From positions 1 through 33,835 of the forward strand of contig JABSOW010000034.1 in the NCBI GenBank assembly GCA_013215465.1: a DNA stretch of 33,835 nt. Reading direction: 5' to 3'. A program made the translations under genes and the position numbers. The DNA comes from Colwellia sp. (GTDB lineage: Bacteria > Pseudomonadota > Gammaproteobacteria > Enterobacterales > Alteromonadaceae). Of this stretch, positions 8,046 through 17,718 are shown in pieces. The notes below the pieces were generated by a model. It made no database searches and had not been told where the DNA came from. It saw nothing but the letters and a program-made list of their open reading frames with translations. Position 1 is the first letter of the stretch; each line of letters starts with the position of its first letter.

Positions 8046-10976
8046 ATGACTTTTCAATTACCTACTAGCTCGTCAGACTCTTTGTCGTTAGCACAGTTAG
8101 AACAAACACAAGATTTTATTCGTCGCCATATAGGCCCTAGTGCCGCACAAACTAAAGCGATGTTAACTGACATTGGCGCTGAATCTGTTGATGCATTAAT
8201 TGATGAAATTGTTCCTAGTGATATTCGTTTAGCTGAGCTACCGGCAATTGGTGACAGCAAAACAGAAGTGCAAGCATTAGCGGATTTAAAAGCCATTGCT
8301 AACTTAAATACAGTTAACACCTCTTATATTGGTTTAGGTTATTACCCAACCTTAACGCCAAACGTTATTTTGCGTAACGTACTAGAAAATCCCGGTTGGT
8401 ATACAGCTTACACGCCGTATCAACCTGAAATTGCCCAAGGTCGTTTAGAGTCGTTACTTAATTATCAGCAAATGTGTATTGACCTAACGGGTCTGCCGTT
8501 AGCAAGTGCTTCCTTACTTGATGAAGGCACAGCCGCTGCAGAGGCAATGGCGTTAGCTAAACGTGTTTCTAAAAACAAAAAGTCTAACCTTTTCTTTATC
8601 TCTGAAGATGTTTTTCCACAAACTATTGACGTTGTTAAGCAACGTGCAGAAATGTTTGGTTTTGACGTTGTTATTGCCCCAGCAAATGAAGCGCCAGAGC
8701 ATGATATTTTTGGTGCCTTAATTCAATACCCAAGTGCGACGGGTGAAGTGGTAGATATTAGTGATTTAATTGCAAAAATTCACAGCAATAAAGGTATTGT
8801 TGCTGTTGCCGCCGACATTATGAGCTTAGTGTTGTTAAAAGCGCCGGGCGATTTAGGCGCTGATGCGGTTATTGGTTCAAGCCAACGTTTTGGCGTACCT
8901 ATGGGTTATGGCGGTCCACATGCGGCATTTTTTACCACCTCTGACAAATACAAACGTTCATTACCGGGCAGAATTATTGGCGTATCAAAAGATACTCGCG
9001 GTAACCAGGCATTGCGTATGGCAATGCAAACACGCGAGCAACATATTCGCCGTGAAAAAGCCAACTCAAACATTTGTACCGCGCAAGTATTATTAGCCAA
9101 TATGGCAGCATTTTACGCGGTTTATCATGGCCCTAAAGGCTTGAAAACTATTGCTAGCCGTATTCACCGTTTCACGGATATTTTATGTTTAGGAGTGGCC
9201 ACTAAAGGTTTAACCGCTATTCATGCTAACTACTTTGATACCTTAACGTTTAATGTTGCGTCGCTTGAAAATAACAGCAAAGCAGAAATCATTGAACGAG
9301 CGTTAATTTCTGGTGTTAACTTACGCAGTGATGTTGAGGGCCAAATTAGTGTATCGCTTGACGAAACCACAACCCGTAGTGATGTAGCGCAATTATTTAC
9401 TATTTTATTAGGCGCTGATCATGGCTTAGAGGTAACCGAGCTTGATGAGAAAATTGTTGCTGGTGGTCATTCATCAATTCCTGCTTCATTAATACGTGAC
9501 ACCGCAATATTATCGCACCCAGTGTTTAACTCGTATCACAGCGAAACTGAAATGCTGCGTTATATCAAACGTCTTGAAAATAAAGATTTAGCCTTGAACC
9601 ATTCAATGATTTCATTGGGCTCTTGTACCATGAAATTAAACGCAACCGCGCAAATGATCCCAATAAGCTGGCCTGAATTTGCCAATATGCACCCATTTGC
9701 ACCGCAAGATCAAGCCCTTGGTTACAAGCAAATGATTGACGAATTGGCTGACTGGTTGGTTGAATTAACCGGTTACGACAAAGTGTCAATGCAACCTAAC
9801 TCAGGTGCACAAGGTGAATACGCAGGTTTAATTGCAATTGTTAAATACCATGAAAGCCGTGGTGATTCACATCGTAACATTTGTTTAATTCCTGCTTCTG
9901 CCCACGGTACTAACCCTGCATCAGCAATGATGGTTGGGATGAAAGTAGTGGTGGTTGCCTGTACTAAAGACGGTAACGTTGACATGGATGACTTAACAGC
10001 GAAAGCCGAAGAATTACGCGACAGCCTTTCTTGTATCATGATCACCTATCCGTCTACGCACGGTGTTTATGAAACCACTATCAGCGAGATCTGTAACATT
10101 ATTCATGATAACGGCGGCCAAGTGTATCTTGATGGCGCCAACATGAATGCCCAAGTAGGGATTACCTCACCGGGCCTTATTGGCGCTGATGTATCACACC
10201 TTAACTTGCACAAAACTTTTGCTATTCCACATGGCGGTGGTGGCCCAGGTATGGGGCCAATAGGGGTTAAAGCTCACCTTGCGCCATTCTTACCTGATCA
10301 TTCATTGGTGAACATCATTGCAGGCAACAAAGGCAATGGCGCAGTATCAGCAGCACCGTATGGTAGTGCCGGTATTTTACCCATTACTTACCTGTACATT
10401 GCCCTTTTAGGTAAAGAAGGTGTTACCGCAGCAACTAAATATGCCATTACTAATGCCAACTACTTAGTGACTAAACTTAGCCAGCATTATCCAATTTTAT
10501 ATACCGATCCAAATGGTCGTGTTGCCCACGAATGTATTGTTGATTTACGTCCCATTAAAGAAGCCTGTGGCGTAACTGAAATGGATATTGCCAAACGTTT
10601 AATCGATTACGGATTCCATTCACCAACGATGTCATTCCCTGTGGCAGGCACCTTGATGATTGAGCCAACTGAGTCTGAGTCTAAAGTTGAATTAGACCGC
10701 TTTATTGAAGCAATGGTCTGTATTCGTGATGAAGTACGTAAAGTTGAGTCAGGCGAGTGGACATTAGACAATAACCCATTACACCATGCACCACACACCT
10801 TAGCCGATATTACTGACCCTAATTGGGATCGAGCATACAGCATCGCTGATGCAGTATTCCCAGTACCAGGTGTTAGAGCGAATAAGTTTTGGCCAACGGT
10901 TAATCGTATTGATGATGTATATGGGGATCGGAATTTGGTTTGTAGTTGTCCGCCGGTTGAAAGTTATATTGATTAG
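8046..10976 (+). CDS. gcvP: Glycine dehydrogenase (decarboxylating), P protein
   Basis: PLP-dependent glycine decarboxylase that loads the aminomethyl group onto lipoyl-GcvH and releases CO2. The 976-aa sequence is the long homodimeric form with both halves fused. The N-terminal FIRRHIGPS and [21 protein letters not shown] segments are typical. The PLP lysine is K723 in [20 protein letters not shown]. The C-terminal [20 protein letters not shown] block is present. Length matches E. coli GcvP (957 aa). The distance from gcvH is 203 bp, longer than usual, because of the hairpin element between them. Confidence 0.97.
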   Translation: MTFQLPTSSSDSLSLAQLEQTQDFIRRHIGPSAAQTKAMLTDIGAESVDALIDEIVPSDIRLAELPAIGDSKTEVQALADLKAIANLNTVNTSYIGLGYYPTLTPNVILRNVLENPGWYTAYTPYQPEIAQGRLESLLNYQQMCIDLTGLPLASASLLDEGTAAAEAMALAKRVSKNKKSNLFFISEDVFPQTIDVVKQRAEMFGFDVVIAPANEAPEHDIFGALIQYPSATGEVVDISDLIAKIHSNKGIVAVAADIMSLVLLKAPGDLGADAVIGSSQRFGVPMGYGGPHAAFFTTSDKYKRSLPGRIIGVSKDTRGNQALRMAMQTREQHIRREKANSNICTAQVLLANMAAFYAVYHGPKGLKTIASRIHRFTDILCLGVATKGLTAIHANYFDTLTFNVASLENNSKAEIIERALISGVNLRSDVEGQISVSLDETTTRSDVAQLFTILLGADHGLEVTELDEKIVAGGHSSIPASLIRDTAILSHPVFNSYHSETEMLRYIKRLENKDLALNHSMISLGSCTMKLNATAQMIPISWPEFANMHPFAPQDQALGYKQMIDELADWLVELTGYDKVSMQPNSGAQGEYAGLIAIVKYHESRGDSHRNICLIPASAHGTNPASAMMVGMKVVVVACTKDGNVDMDDLTAKAEELRDSLSCIMITYPSTHGVYETTISEICNIIHDNGGQVYLDGANMNAQVGITSPGLIGADVSHLNLHKTFAIPHGGGGPGMGPIGVKAHLAPFLPDHSLVNIIAGNKGNGAVSAAPYGSAGILPITYLYIALLGKEGVTAATKYAITNANYLVTKLSQHYPILYTDPNGRVAHECIVDLRPIKEACGVTEMDIAKRLIDYGFHSPTMSFPVAGTLMIEPTESESKVELDRFIEAMVCIRDEVRKVESGEWTLDNNPLHHAPHTLADITDPNWDRAYSIADAVFPVPGVRANKFWPTVNRIDDVYGDRNLVCSCPPVESYID

Positions 10977-10996
10977 TTTTTAGCTGATCACAACAG

Positions 10997-11050
10997 ATCT
11001 AGTTGGAAACCGGTGACATCAAGTTGGAAACTGCTAATCTAGTTGGAAAC
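10997..11050. repeat. Three 14-nt direct repeats ATCWAGTTGGAAAC
   Basis: ATCTAGTTGGAAAC at 10997-11010, ATCAAGTTGGAAAC at 11018-11031 and ATCTAGTTGGAAAC at 11037-11050. Start-to-start spacing is 21 and 19 bp, about two helical turns. They lie just after the gcvP stop and before its terminator, about 160 bp upstream of the methyltransferase gene. They could be a protein binding array or decayed repeat DNA; their position before the terminator argues against a simple operator for the downstream genes. Confidence 0.75.
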
Positions 11051-11068
11051 TCTAACTGAATAATTTTC

Positions 11069-11103
11069 AAAGGCGAATCAGAAATGATTCGCCTTTATTT
11101 TTT
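11069..11103 (+). terminator. Rho-independent terminator after gcvP
   Basis: A perfect 12-bp stem AAAGGCGAATCA / TGATTCGCCTTT with a GAAA tetraloop is followed by a T-rich run. It closes the gcv unit. The hairpin core GAATCAGAAATGATT recurs at 25327-25341 inside a dispersed repeat, so it may itself derive from a mobile repeat. Confidence 0.85.
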
Positions 11104-11211
11104 TCTTGAAAGCAATTTGGTGTTTAAAGGGCTTTTAACCTTCCTTAATTAGCTTTCTACAAATATATTGGTAGAATGCGCCAGTCAGATTATTGTTAGG
11201 TTTTGTAGTAT

Positions 11212-12384
11212 ATGAGTGTAATTGATTTATTCGCAGGGGCAGGTGGCTTTAGTTTAGCTGCACATCAAGCAGGTCTTGAAGTGTTAGCGGCTATAGAGCT
11301 AGACACATCGGCAGCTAAAACATACCGCAAGAATATAATTGATAGACTAAAGCAAAATACCAACTTAATTAATGGTGATATCTTAAAAATTGAGCCTGCT
11401 GAACTCAGAGAAGAGTTAGGTTTAAAAGTAGGTGAATTAAAGCTCATTTTAGGCGGACCACCATGCCAAGGGTTTTCTAGTCATCGAATTAATGATGCTG
11501 GTGTTGACGATCCACGTAACAAACTTTTGTTACGTTATTATGATTTTGTTGAAGAGTTTCAGCCTAAAGTATTCTTAGTTGAGAATGTAGCTGGTTTGTT
11601 TTGGAAAAAGCATGCTTCTTATCTAGAGAAATTTAAACAGCTTGCACAAGATAACGGCTACATCATTCATTTTTGCGATACACTAAATGCTAAAGACTAC
11701 GGAACACCACAAAATCGTAAACGTGCATTTATCTTAGGTATTCGTAAAGGTATAAAAAGAGATGACTTAGTTTTTCCTCCTTCAGCAGAGTACTTTTCGC
11801 CTGCCTCAAAAGAAGCTAATGATGGTTTACCTGTGTGGAGAACTGGCTCTGCTGTCTTTGAACCGTTGTCCACTGAATTAATTGAAGAATATATAGAACA
11901 GCACTTTCGTCCTCATACTAATATGACAGATGAGGCTGCGAGAAAGCTATTGCAAGAATTAGAGTCCGGGAAGCCTGTTGATATTAACGACCCATGTAAT
12001 ATTCATATGCTGCCGACTGAAAAAATGCAAAGACGTTTCAAGTCTACTCGCTTAAATGGCAGCAGAATGGATGCAGCTCAAGAGTTTGAACTGAAATGTC
12101 ATGCTAACGGCTACGCAGGGCATAAGGATGTTTACGGAAGATTGTTAATTCACACGCCATCAAATACTATGACTACAGGTTGTAATAACCCATCAAAAGG
12201 GCGATTTGTGCACCCGTGGAAGGATCATGGTTTTACATTACGTCACGCCGCACGTTTACAAACATTTCCTGATGACTACATTTTTACTGGCAGTACAACC
12301 GATCAAGCCAAACAAATTGGTAATGCAGTCCCCACTATACTCGGCTATAAACTTATAACTGCGATTATAAATGGATTGAACTAG
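11212..12384 (+). CDS. C5-cytosine-specific DNA methyltransferase
   Basis: Transfers a methyl group from S-adenosylmethionine to cytosine C5 in a specific DNA sequence. The 390-aa protein has the canonical motif order: motif I VIDLFAGAGGFS (3-14, AdoMet), motif IV GGPPCQGFSS with catalytic C85, motif VI VENV (123-126), motif VIII QNRKRAF (167-173), a target-recognition region at about 180-335, and motif X QIGNAVP (368-374). All key residues are intact, so it should be active; its target sequence cannot be read from this. It is first in a three-gene run with a GHKL ATPase and a receiver protein. No partner restriction nuclease or Vsr gene is adjacent. A hairpin terminator separates it from gcvP, so it needs its own promoter; TAGAAT at 11172 is a weak -10 candidate. 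Confidence 0.93.
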   Translation: MSVIDLFAGAGGFSLAAHQAGLEVLAAIELDTSAAKTYRKNIIDRLKQNTNLINGDILKIEPAELREELGLKVGELKLILGGPPCQGFSSHRINDAGVDDPRNKLLLRYYDFVEEFQPKVFLVENVAGLFWKKHASYLEKFKQLAQDNGYIIHFCDTLNAKDYGTPQNRKRAFILGIRKGIKRDDLVFPPSAEYFSPASKEANDGLPVWRTGSAVFEPLSTELIEEYIEQHFRPHTNMTDEAARKLLQELESGKPVDINDPCNIHMLPTEKMQRRFKSTRLNGSRMDAAQEFELKCHANGYAGHKDVYGRLLIHTPSNTMTTGCNNPSKGRFVHPWKDHGFTLRHAARLQTFPDDYIFTGSTTDQAKQIGNAVPTILGYKLITAIINGLN

Positions 12385-12471
12385 AAATAGTCTCTACAAT
12401 GCTAGGAACTTTTTATTTGTTTTCAATAAGCTAAGTTAAATAACTAGCTTATTTATAATGGAACTCTTCAT

Positions 12472-15465
12472 ATGGCTAACGCTGACTTGTATTTCAAAAC
12501 CAGAGCGAGAACTATCGATCATTTAGGTCGAGAACAAATAGCGGACTGTCCAACTGCTATCTCTGAGTTGTGGAAAAATGCTTATGATGCGGATGCGGAT
12601 GATGTTGCTCTACATATATTAGATGGTGAGCAGTCAGTTGCTGCAATTGTAGATAATGGTTTTGGTATGAGTGCCAGTGATTTTGAAGACAAATGGCTAA
12701 CAGTTGGTACCGAATCCAAGATTGAATCGTTAAATTCTAATGAACCTTCTAAACGGAAATATAACCGTCAGAAGCAAGGACAAAAAGGGATTGGTCGTTT
12801 GTCATGCGCTGCGCTTGGTCATTTATTACTGCTAGTGAGTAAAGCAGAAGGTCATCCCTTTGTTGCTAGCCTGATTGATTGGCGGTTGTTTGAGAATCCT
12901 TTCATCATGCTTCATGATATTACGATCCCAGTAACAGAGGTTGCTAGTATTGAAGAGCTTTATAGTGAAATCTCTGAACTTCATGAGCGTTTGCTTACTA
13001 ATGTTACACCCTTAGTTGAGGATAACTCAGCTAGAGCGATTCGTTTGCGTGATTCTTGGAGAATGTTTACGGAGTATGAAAAAAATGAGCAGTTCAATCA
13101 AAATCCAAATCTCACCGAGTTTAGATTTACGCGTGATTTAATTATAGAACAGGCAAATAAATTAGTTTTTACTGATCGCGTAATTAGAAGGTGGCAAGTA
13201 GCCAACGGTTCCTCATTGACGGGGACAGCAATGTTTATGGTTGGTATTCCTGACGATTTAGAAGACCAGCTTGTCCTTGACCCTATCAGTGAGTTGGATG
13301 ACGCAACGGCTCGAGCGAAACTAAAATTACTTGAAACCCTTTCAAATTTTACAGACCCGTTCGTAAAGCCTAAAGAAAAAGGAAATGATCCTTTTTCTTC
13401 AACAGTTACAGCTTGGAATGGGCAATTGCAGAGAGAGTTAGTAGGGAAAGTGCGAGCTTTCGATATCAGCGATCTAGAGAAAATGGAGCACCTTGTTGAT
13501 GGTCATGTCGATGAAGAAGGGTACTTTTATGGCAAGGTAAAAGTATTCGGCCAAATGTTCGAAGGTGTGGTTATCAAGCCTAAGCGAAAGTATAAAACTA
13601 GAATTGATTCTAGGTTTGGCGCGTTTGATATAAGAATTGGTGGATACGAAGGTAGAAAACAAAATTCAAGCATGCCTGAAAGTCTTTGGGAACAAGTTGA
13701 TGCACAATCTGAATTAAATGGTGGTATAAGAATTTACAGAGATGGCTTACGTGTTATGCCATATGGGCGTGATGACAGTGATTTTTTTGAGATAGAGAGA
13801 CGTCGTACAAAAAATGCAGGTCAATACTTCTGGTCATCTCGAAAGACCTATGGGCGTATTAGCATCACTCGATTGGGTAATCCTAATTTAAAAGATAAAG
13901 CAGGCCGTGAGGGATTACTCGACAACCGAGCCGCGATGCTGTTTCGAGAAATTATGATTGAAATCCTAATACGAACAGCTGAAAGATTTTTTGGCCGTAA
14001 GTCGGATATTAGACAAGAAGCATTAGAAGATATAGCAGCAAAACGCGCTGTAGACAAAGCGAAAACAGATAGGAAGAAACTTCTTAAGAAAGAACGTAAT
14101 CGAGTAAAAAATGCTATCAGGGACAACCAGCCTGAATTGTCTGCATTTTTAGAAGAGCTAGAGGACCTACAGGCAGAACTAGCTCATGGCGATGAAGTTT
14201 TAGGTCTTCAGCAAGCCAAAGAGTTGAAAAATTTATCGAATCGTTACAATGAAACTATTAAAGATTTTTCGTTGAGCCCTGTTCCACCAAACTTAGGCAC
14301 AGTAAAAGACAATTACGAGAACTATCGTTCTTTAGAGCTCAGAGCCCAGGAAATAACTAAAAGGTTGCATGTTTCTGCTGATGCAGCAATTGAAAAATAT
14401 ACGACGAAGAGTGACGTTGATGTCGCCAAATCGCAACTTAATACTAACCGTGGTTATATTACTGCCAAAGTTAAGAAGCTTGCAGCTGAAGGGCGTAGTT
14501 TGCTAAAAGGTGAATTAGAAAGATTTGAACAGTTAGTGGGTAACTGCAATAAGGCTTATGATGTTGCTCTAATTGAAGTAATGCAAGATTTAGAACTTGG
14601 AAAACTAACGCCTTCTGAAGCAATGAAGCAAATTGACAAAGAGTACCAAAGACAAGAAATCGCCAATGAATATGCCTTAAAACCCTACGTGACGGCATTA
14701 AACAGTATTAAAGATGCCATTGATCTGGAAGGACTTGCTATTGAGAGTATGAGAGAAGCAAATAAATGGCAACAAGAAGCTTCAAGATTGAATGGGTTAG
14801 CTCAATTGGGAATTACTGTGGAGATTATAGGCCATGAGATTGAAGGGCTTGATATTACGATGGCACGTGGTATTTCAGATCTTAAAAACACCAAATTAAC
14901 AGAGGTGCAGCATGATTTGGTTGACTCAGTAAATTTTGCTCACGAAAGTTTAAGTGATAAGTGGCGTTTTTTAACTCCTCTAAAGTTATCCGGTGAGCAT
15001 ACCAAAATAAATGTAACAGGGAGTTCCATTGTTGATTACGTTAAAAAGTTCTATGGTGACTCCCTCACTAGGCGAAATATTAGCTTAGTTGCTACAGAAA
15101 AGTTTGAACAGTTCAGTGTGTATGATTCACCAGCAAGGCTGTACCCTGTATTTATTAACCTGATTAATAACTCTCGATATTGGCTAAATATTCAAGGCGA
15201 TGACTTGAAAGAGATTAGATTAGATTACCAAAATGGTGAAGTGATAGTGGCTGATAATGGGCCAGGTGTGGATTTGGTGGATCTAGAGAGTTTATTTACT
15301 CTATTTTTCACTAAGAAGCAGAGAGGTGGTAGAGGCGTTGGCCTATATCTCAGTAAATCGAACTTAGCTCTTTCTGGACATACGATTCGCTATATCACCA
15401 ATGACTCCGAAAAACCTTTAGCAGGTGCTAATTTCGCAATAAAAATCGGAGGGCTTCTAAAATGA
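12472..15465 (+). CDS. Dual GHKL ATPase (MORC/MutL-like N-terminus, histidine-kinase-like C-terminus)
   Basis: A 997-aa cytoplasmic protein. The N-terminal GHKL fold shows the N box ELWKNAYDADADD (E32, N36, D39), the G1 box VDNGFGM (D61, G63, G65) and the G2 box QKGIGRLSCAALG (about 104-116). An S5-like transducer region follows, with GGIRIYRDGLRVMPYG at about 416 and DKAGREGLLDNRA near 475, as in MutL/MORC/Hsp90 relatives. A charged coiled coil spans about 520-720. A kinase-like C-terminus follows: an H-box-like IGHEIEGL with H788, then INNSRYW (~900), VADNGPGVD (~926) and GGRGVGLYLSKSNL (~952), a second GHKL site. No transmembrane or periplasmic sensor is visible. It follows the methyltransferase by 87 bp and overlaps the receiver gene by 4 bp. 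Related MORC-like ATPases are known from restriction-modification operons. A role as DNA- or phage-sensing ATPase/kinase is inference. Confidence 0.85.
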   Translation: MANADLYFKTRARTIDHLGREQIADCPTAISELWKNAYDADADDVALHILDGEQSVAAIVDNGFGMSASDFEDKWLTVGTESKIESLNSNEPSKRKYNRQKQGQKGIGRLSCAALGHLLLLVSKAEGHPFVASLIDWRLFENPFIMLHDITIPVTEVASIEELYSEISELHERLLTNVTPLVEDNSARAIRLRDSWRMFTEYEKNEQFNQNPNLTEFRFTRDLIIEQANKLVFTDRVIRRWQVANGSSLTGTAMFMVGIPDDLEDQLVLDPISELDDATARAKLKLLETLSNFTDPFVKPKEKGNDPFSSTVTAWNGQLQRELVGKVRAFDISDLEKMEHLVDGHVDEEGYFYGKVKVFGQMFEGVVIKPKRKYKTRIDSRFGAFDIRIGGYEGRKQNSSMPESLWEQVDAQSELNGGIRIYRDGLRVMPYGRDDSDFFEIERRRTKNAGQYFWSSRKTYGRISITRLGNPNLKDKAGREGLLDNRAAMLFREIMIEILIRTAERFFGRKSDIRQEALEDIAAKRAVDKAKTDRKKLLKKERNRVKNAIRDNQPELSAFLEELEDLQAELAHGDEVLGLQQAKELKNLSNRYNETIKDFSLSPVPPNLGTVKDNYENYRSLELRAQEITKRLHVSADAAIEKYTTKSDVDVAKSQLNTNRGYITAKVKKLAAEGRSLLKGELERFEQLVGNCNKAYDVALIEVMQDLELGKLTPSEAMKQIDKEYQRQEIANEYALKPYVTALNSIKDAIDLEGLAIESMREANKWQQEASRLNGLAQLGITVEIIGHEIEGLDITMARGISDLKNTKLTEVQHDLVDSVNFAHESLSDKWRFLTPLKLSGEHTKINVTGSSIVDYVKKFYGDSLTRRNISLVATEKFEQFSVYDSPARLYPVFINLINNSRYWLNIQGDDLKEIRLDYQNGEVIVADNGPGVDLVDLESLFTLFFTKKQRGGRGVGLYLSKSNLALSGHTIRYITNDSEKPLAGANFAIKIGGLLK

Positions 15466-17246
15466 GTATGACCGATTTAATAAGAGAAGCCTACATTGAT
15501 CCTATTCGCAGTGTCATGGTAGTTGATGACGAGTACCCAATTCTCTCAAAACTTATTTCAGGCGATGATGTTGCAGAAGAAAACGATAAAACTCGTTTGC
15601 TTGATGTTGTTAAAATGTGCAGAGACCCTGCTAATAACTGGATGCTTGACGTACATGATGGTGATTTTCAAGGCACTGGAGATGTCGATAACTTACATCA
15701 TAGTGATTTACTAATACTCGATTATCATTTGGAAGGTAACGGGGATGATGGTAAAGGGGAAAAAGCTTTAAGAGTGCTCTCATCTCTCGCTCAAAAAGAG
15801 CATTTTAATCTGGTAGTTGTACATACTAAAGGGTATACAGATCTGGGTGCTGACGAAGGATATCGAGCTGTATTTAAAGATATTGTATTTGATTTGCAAA
15901 CGAGCAAGTTATTTCCAAATGTCCCAGATAAGCCGCTAAATAAGGTTACAGATGCCATTGACGCCTGGGACCAAGAGCAAGAAGGGATTCTTAGTGAGCT
16001 TATAGATTGTATCTCTGATTTAGATTACTTGGAGCTTAGAACTACAGCGGACTCGCCTATGAAACTCGATGAGAATAGGAGAGAGTTGATAGAATTGAAA
16101 GGTCGCTATGATGCCCGACCTTCGGATGAAGACCCTACTCTCGATACGTTAGACTTCAGGTTTTTAAAGTGGTACATATTAAGGAAAAAAGGAGAGAAAA
16201 TTGCATTGAAGTTTGGTGCTGTTGATTTTAGTGATTTACGATGGAGTACCAGTGAAAAAAGTCGATGGATCAAAGCTGGAAATCTATTTGTAGTCGTTGT
16301 TGGCAAAGATGTTTCTACAGGGGAACTACCAGCTAAATTACTTGAGGCAATCGAGCACTGGAATCCTCACCCTCATCGTATGTTATTAGCTAAGTTAAGA
16401 CATAAACTGGATGAGCATGGGTTCTCGTTTGCAAGTGACATGCTCGATAAGAAGCACATGCAAGCTGGTTGGTTAAGGGAGCTACTTCAATGCAAGGAGC
16501 ATGAATTAGAGGATAGATCGTGGATTACAACGCAGAACCACCTCGAAGAGCTGGCTTGGAGATATAAAAGTGAGCTAAGTCAATACCTAGCTAATGTTGT
16601 GCGTAATTTGACTAGCGCAGGGGAGGATCTGCAAGAAATTGAAGGCCAGTATGCTGATAAAGATATTTTAGCTAGTGAGTTTGATATTTTTAAGTCGGTT
16701 AATGTATTCAACAACTCGATTCCTGTAGATGGCAGCCATTTAACGACGGGACACGTATTACGTGACTTATCTAAAAACCTCTATTTAGTTGTTACGCCAG
16801 CTTGTGACTTAGTACCAGGCCGTAGTAAATACAATAAGCTTGATGTTTTTTTTCAGAGGCTATACCCGATAGCTTCTGCTCTACAGAAAGATTCGGACAC
16901 TGTGAAGTTGAGTGAAGAACAAATTCTTGAAAGGTGTAAAAATTTAGTAAACTCGAAAAAGCTTATTTTTTTGACGATTGATGGGGCTTTGAGTGTTTAT
17001 GCCTCGACCTCCAAACCATTTAATAATACAAACCCAAACCTTATGAGCTTAGCGATAGCAAATGATGGCATTTGGAACACAGAAAAAAAAGTGCTGGCTT
17101 ATAATTTGAACTTAAGCTTGACCCCGCCTCAAGTTCGTAGTTGTGAATATGAGGTTGTAGGGCAGTTGAGATATGAATATGCACTCCATCATTCAAAAAC
17201 ATCTGGTGAACATGTGTCTAGGATAGGGTTAGATTATCAAAATTAA
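15462..17246 (+). CDS. Receiver-domain protein of the methyltransferase/ATPase cassette
   Basis: A 594-aa soluble protein. The N-terminal ~150 residues look like a response-regulator receiver: the acidic pair in MVVDDEYP (D22, D23), the presumed phosphoacceptor D87 in LLILDYHLEG, and the switch threonine T122 in VVVHTKGY. There is an unusually long acidic insert between the first and second motifs (about 35-80). The C-terminal ~440 residues carry no recognised DNA-binding or nuclease domain. A conserved-looking patch HLTTGHVLRD...LVVTPACDLVPGR lies near residues 427-455. The ATG overlaps the upstream stop codon (ATGA), with GGAGG as ribosome binding site 8 nt before, so it is translationally coupled to the ATPase. 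It is the likely phosphotransfer partner of that protein; the output is unknown. Confidence 0.75.
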   Translation: MSMTDLIREAYIDPIRSVMVVDDEYPILSKLISGDDVAEENDKTRLLDVVKMCRDPANNWMLDVHDGDFQGTGDVDNLHHSDLLILDYHLEGNGDDGKGEKALRVLSSLAQKEHFNLVVVHTKGYTDLGADEGYRAVFKDIVFDLQTSKLFPNVPDKPLNKVTDAIDAWDQEQEGILSELIDCISDLDYLELRTTADSPMKLDENRRELIELKGRYDARPSDEDPTLDTLDFRFLKWYILRKKGEKIALKFGAVDFSDLRWSTSEKSRWIKAGNLFVVVVGKDVSTGELPAKLLEAIEHWNPHPHRMLLAKLRHKLDEHGFSFASDMLDKKHMQAGWLRELLQCKEHELEDRSWITTQNHLEELAWRYKSELSQYLANVVRNLTSAGEDLQEIEGQYADKDILASEFDIFKSVNVFNNSIPVDGSHLTTGHVLRDLSKNLYLVVTPACDLVPGRSKYNKLDVFFQRLYPIASALQKDSDTVKLSEEQILERCKNLVNSKKLIFLTIDGALSVYASTSKPFNNTNPNLMSLAIANDGIWNTEKKVLAYNLNLSLTPPQVRSCEYEVVGQLRYEYALHHSKTSGEHVSRIGLDYQN

Positions 17247-17385
17247 AGAAAAAATAACTAGGGCAAGAATAGCAGACAGTCATAATTTAATTATTAATTC
17301 AACAATAGCTTAATTATTGACATGTAGGTTTCTGTTACATCCCTTAACAATTACCTCTGTTACTAGTTATTAGCAGAGGTGATAT
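17247..17385. other. Spacer with a transposase-linked upstream motif and a palindrome
   Basis: After the receiver gene there is no convincing terminator. AATAGCAGACAGTC at 17268-17281 resembles AATAGCAGACACCC found upstream of the transposase gene at 27691-28665. At 17351-17378 a near-perfect palindrome has outer arms ACCTCTG / CAGAGGT around ACTAGT, 7 bp before the transposase remnant. Such palindromes next to Y1-type transposases are often their targets. Confidence 0.45.
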
Positions 17386-17520
17386 ATGACCCGAGCAAGA
17401 CATTCCCAAATCGATTTATCCTCCACCTATTTTTACCTTGTAATTAACGGGTGCCCCGCCGTGGTTTTTTATAAATATAAAGATAACCACAACATATTTC
17501 GAAAGTCTACGGCAAACTGT
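17386..17520 (+). pseudogene. N-terminal remnant of a Y1-transposase-like gene
   Basis: The ATG opens MTRARHSQIDLSSTYFYLVI, clearly related to the start of the intact gene downstream (MAVARKRQVSLIDTLYYHCI). The reading frame is then lost, but DNA similarity continues: CGCCGTGGTTTT compared with CGCCGTGCTTTT in the intact gene, then TAAAGATAA in both. The open frame ends after 56 codons. This is a third, decayed copy of the family, about 330 bp before the intact gene. Confidence 0.6.
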
Positions 17521-17718
17521 ACACAAAAAAATGGGCGGCTAATGGGAGCCCTGTAGTAGGCTGTTATTATAAACGAGTTACTTACAGTTGATACGCATAA
17601 GCCCGCGGATCAAATAGAATCGCCAGCCAGAAAGGATAACGATGACACCCACTGCTAATTGACAAGCTTAAACGCTCAACTAAGATTAAATAATCACCTA
17701 TTTAATTGAGTTTTTATC
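17521..17718. other. Spacer before the intact transposase gene
   Basis: No gene seen. GACACCCACTGCTAATT near 17643 is a partial match to the GACACCCAC motif found upstream of the second transposase copy. The last 50 bp are AT-rich and presumably hold the promoter of the gene at 17719. Confidence 0.35.

Noticed and set aside
11212..17246. BREX, DISARM, Dnd or classical type II restriction system
   Set aside because: None of their hallmark genes (PglZ, DrmA/B helicases, DndB-E, or a type II endonuclease) is present; only the methyltransferase is shared.
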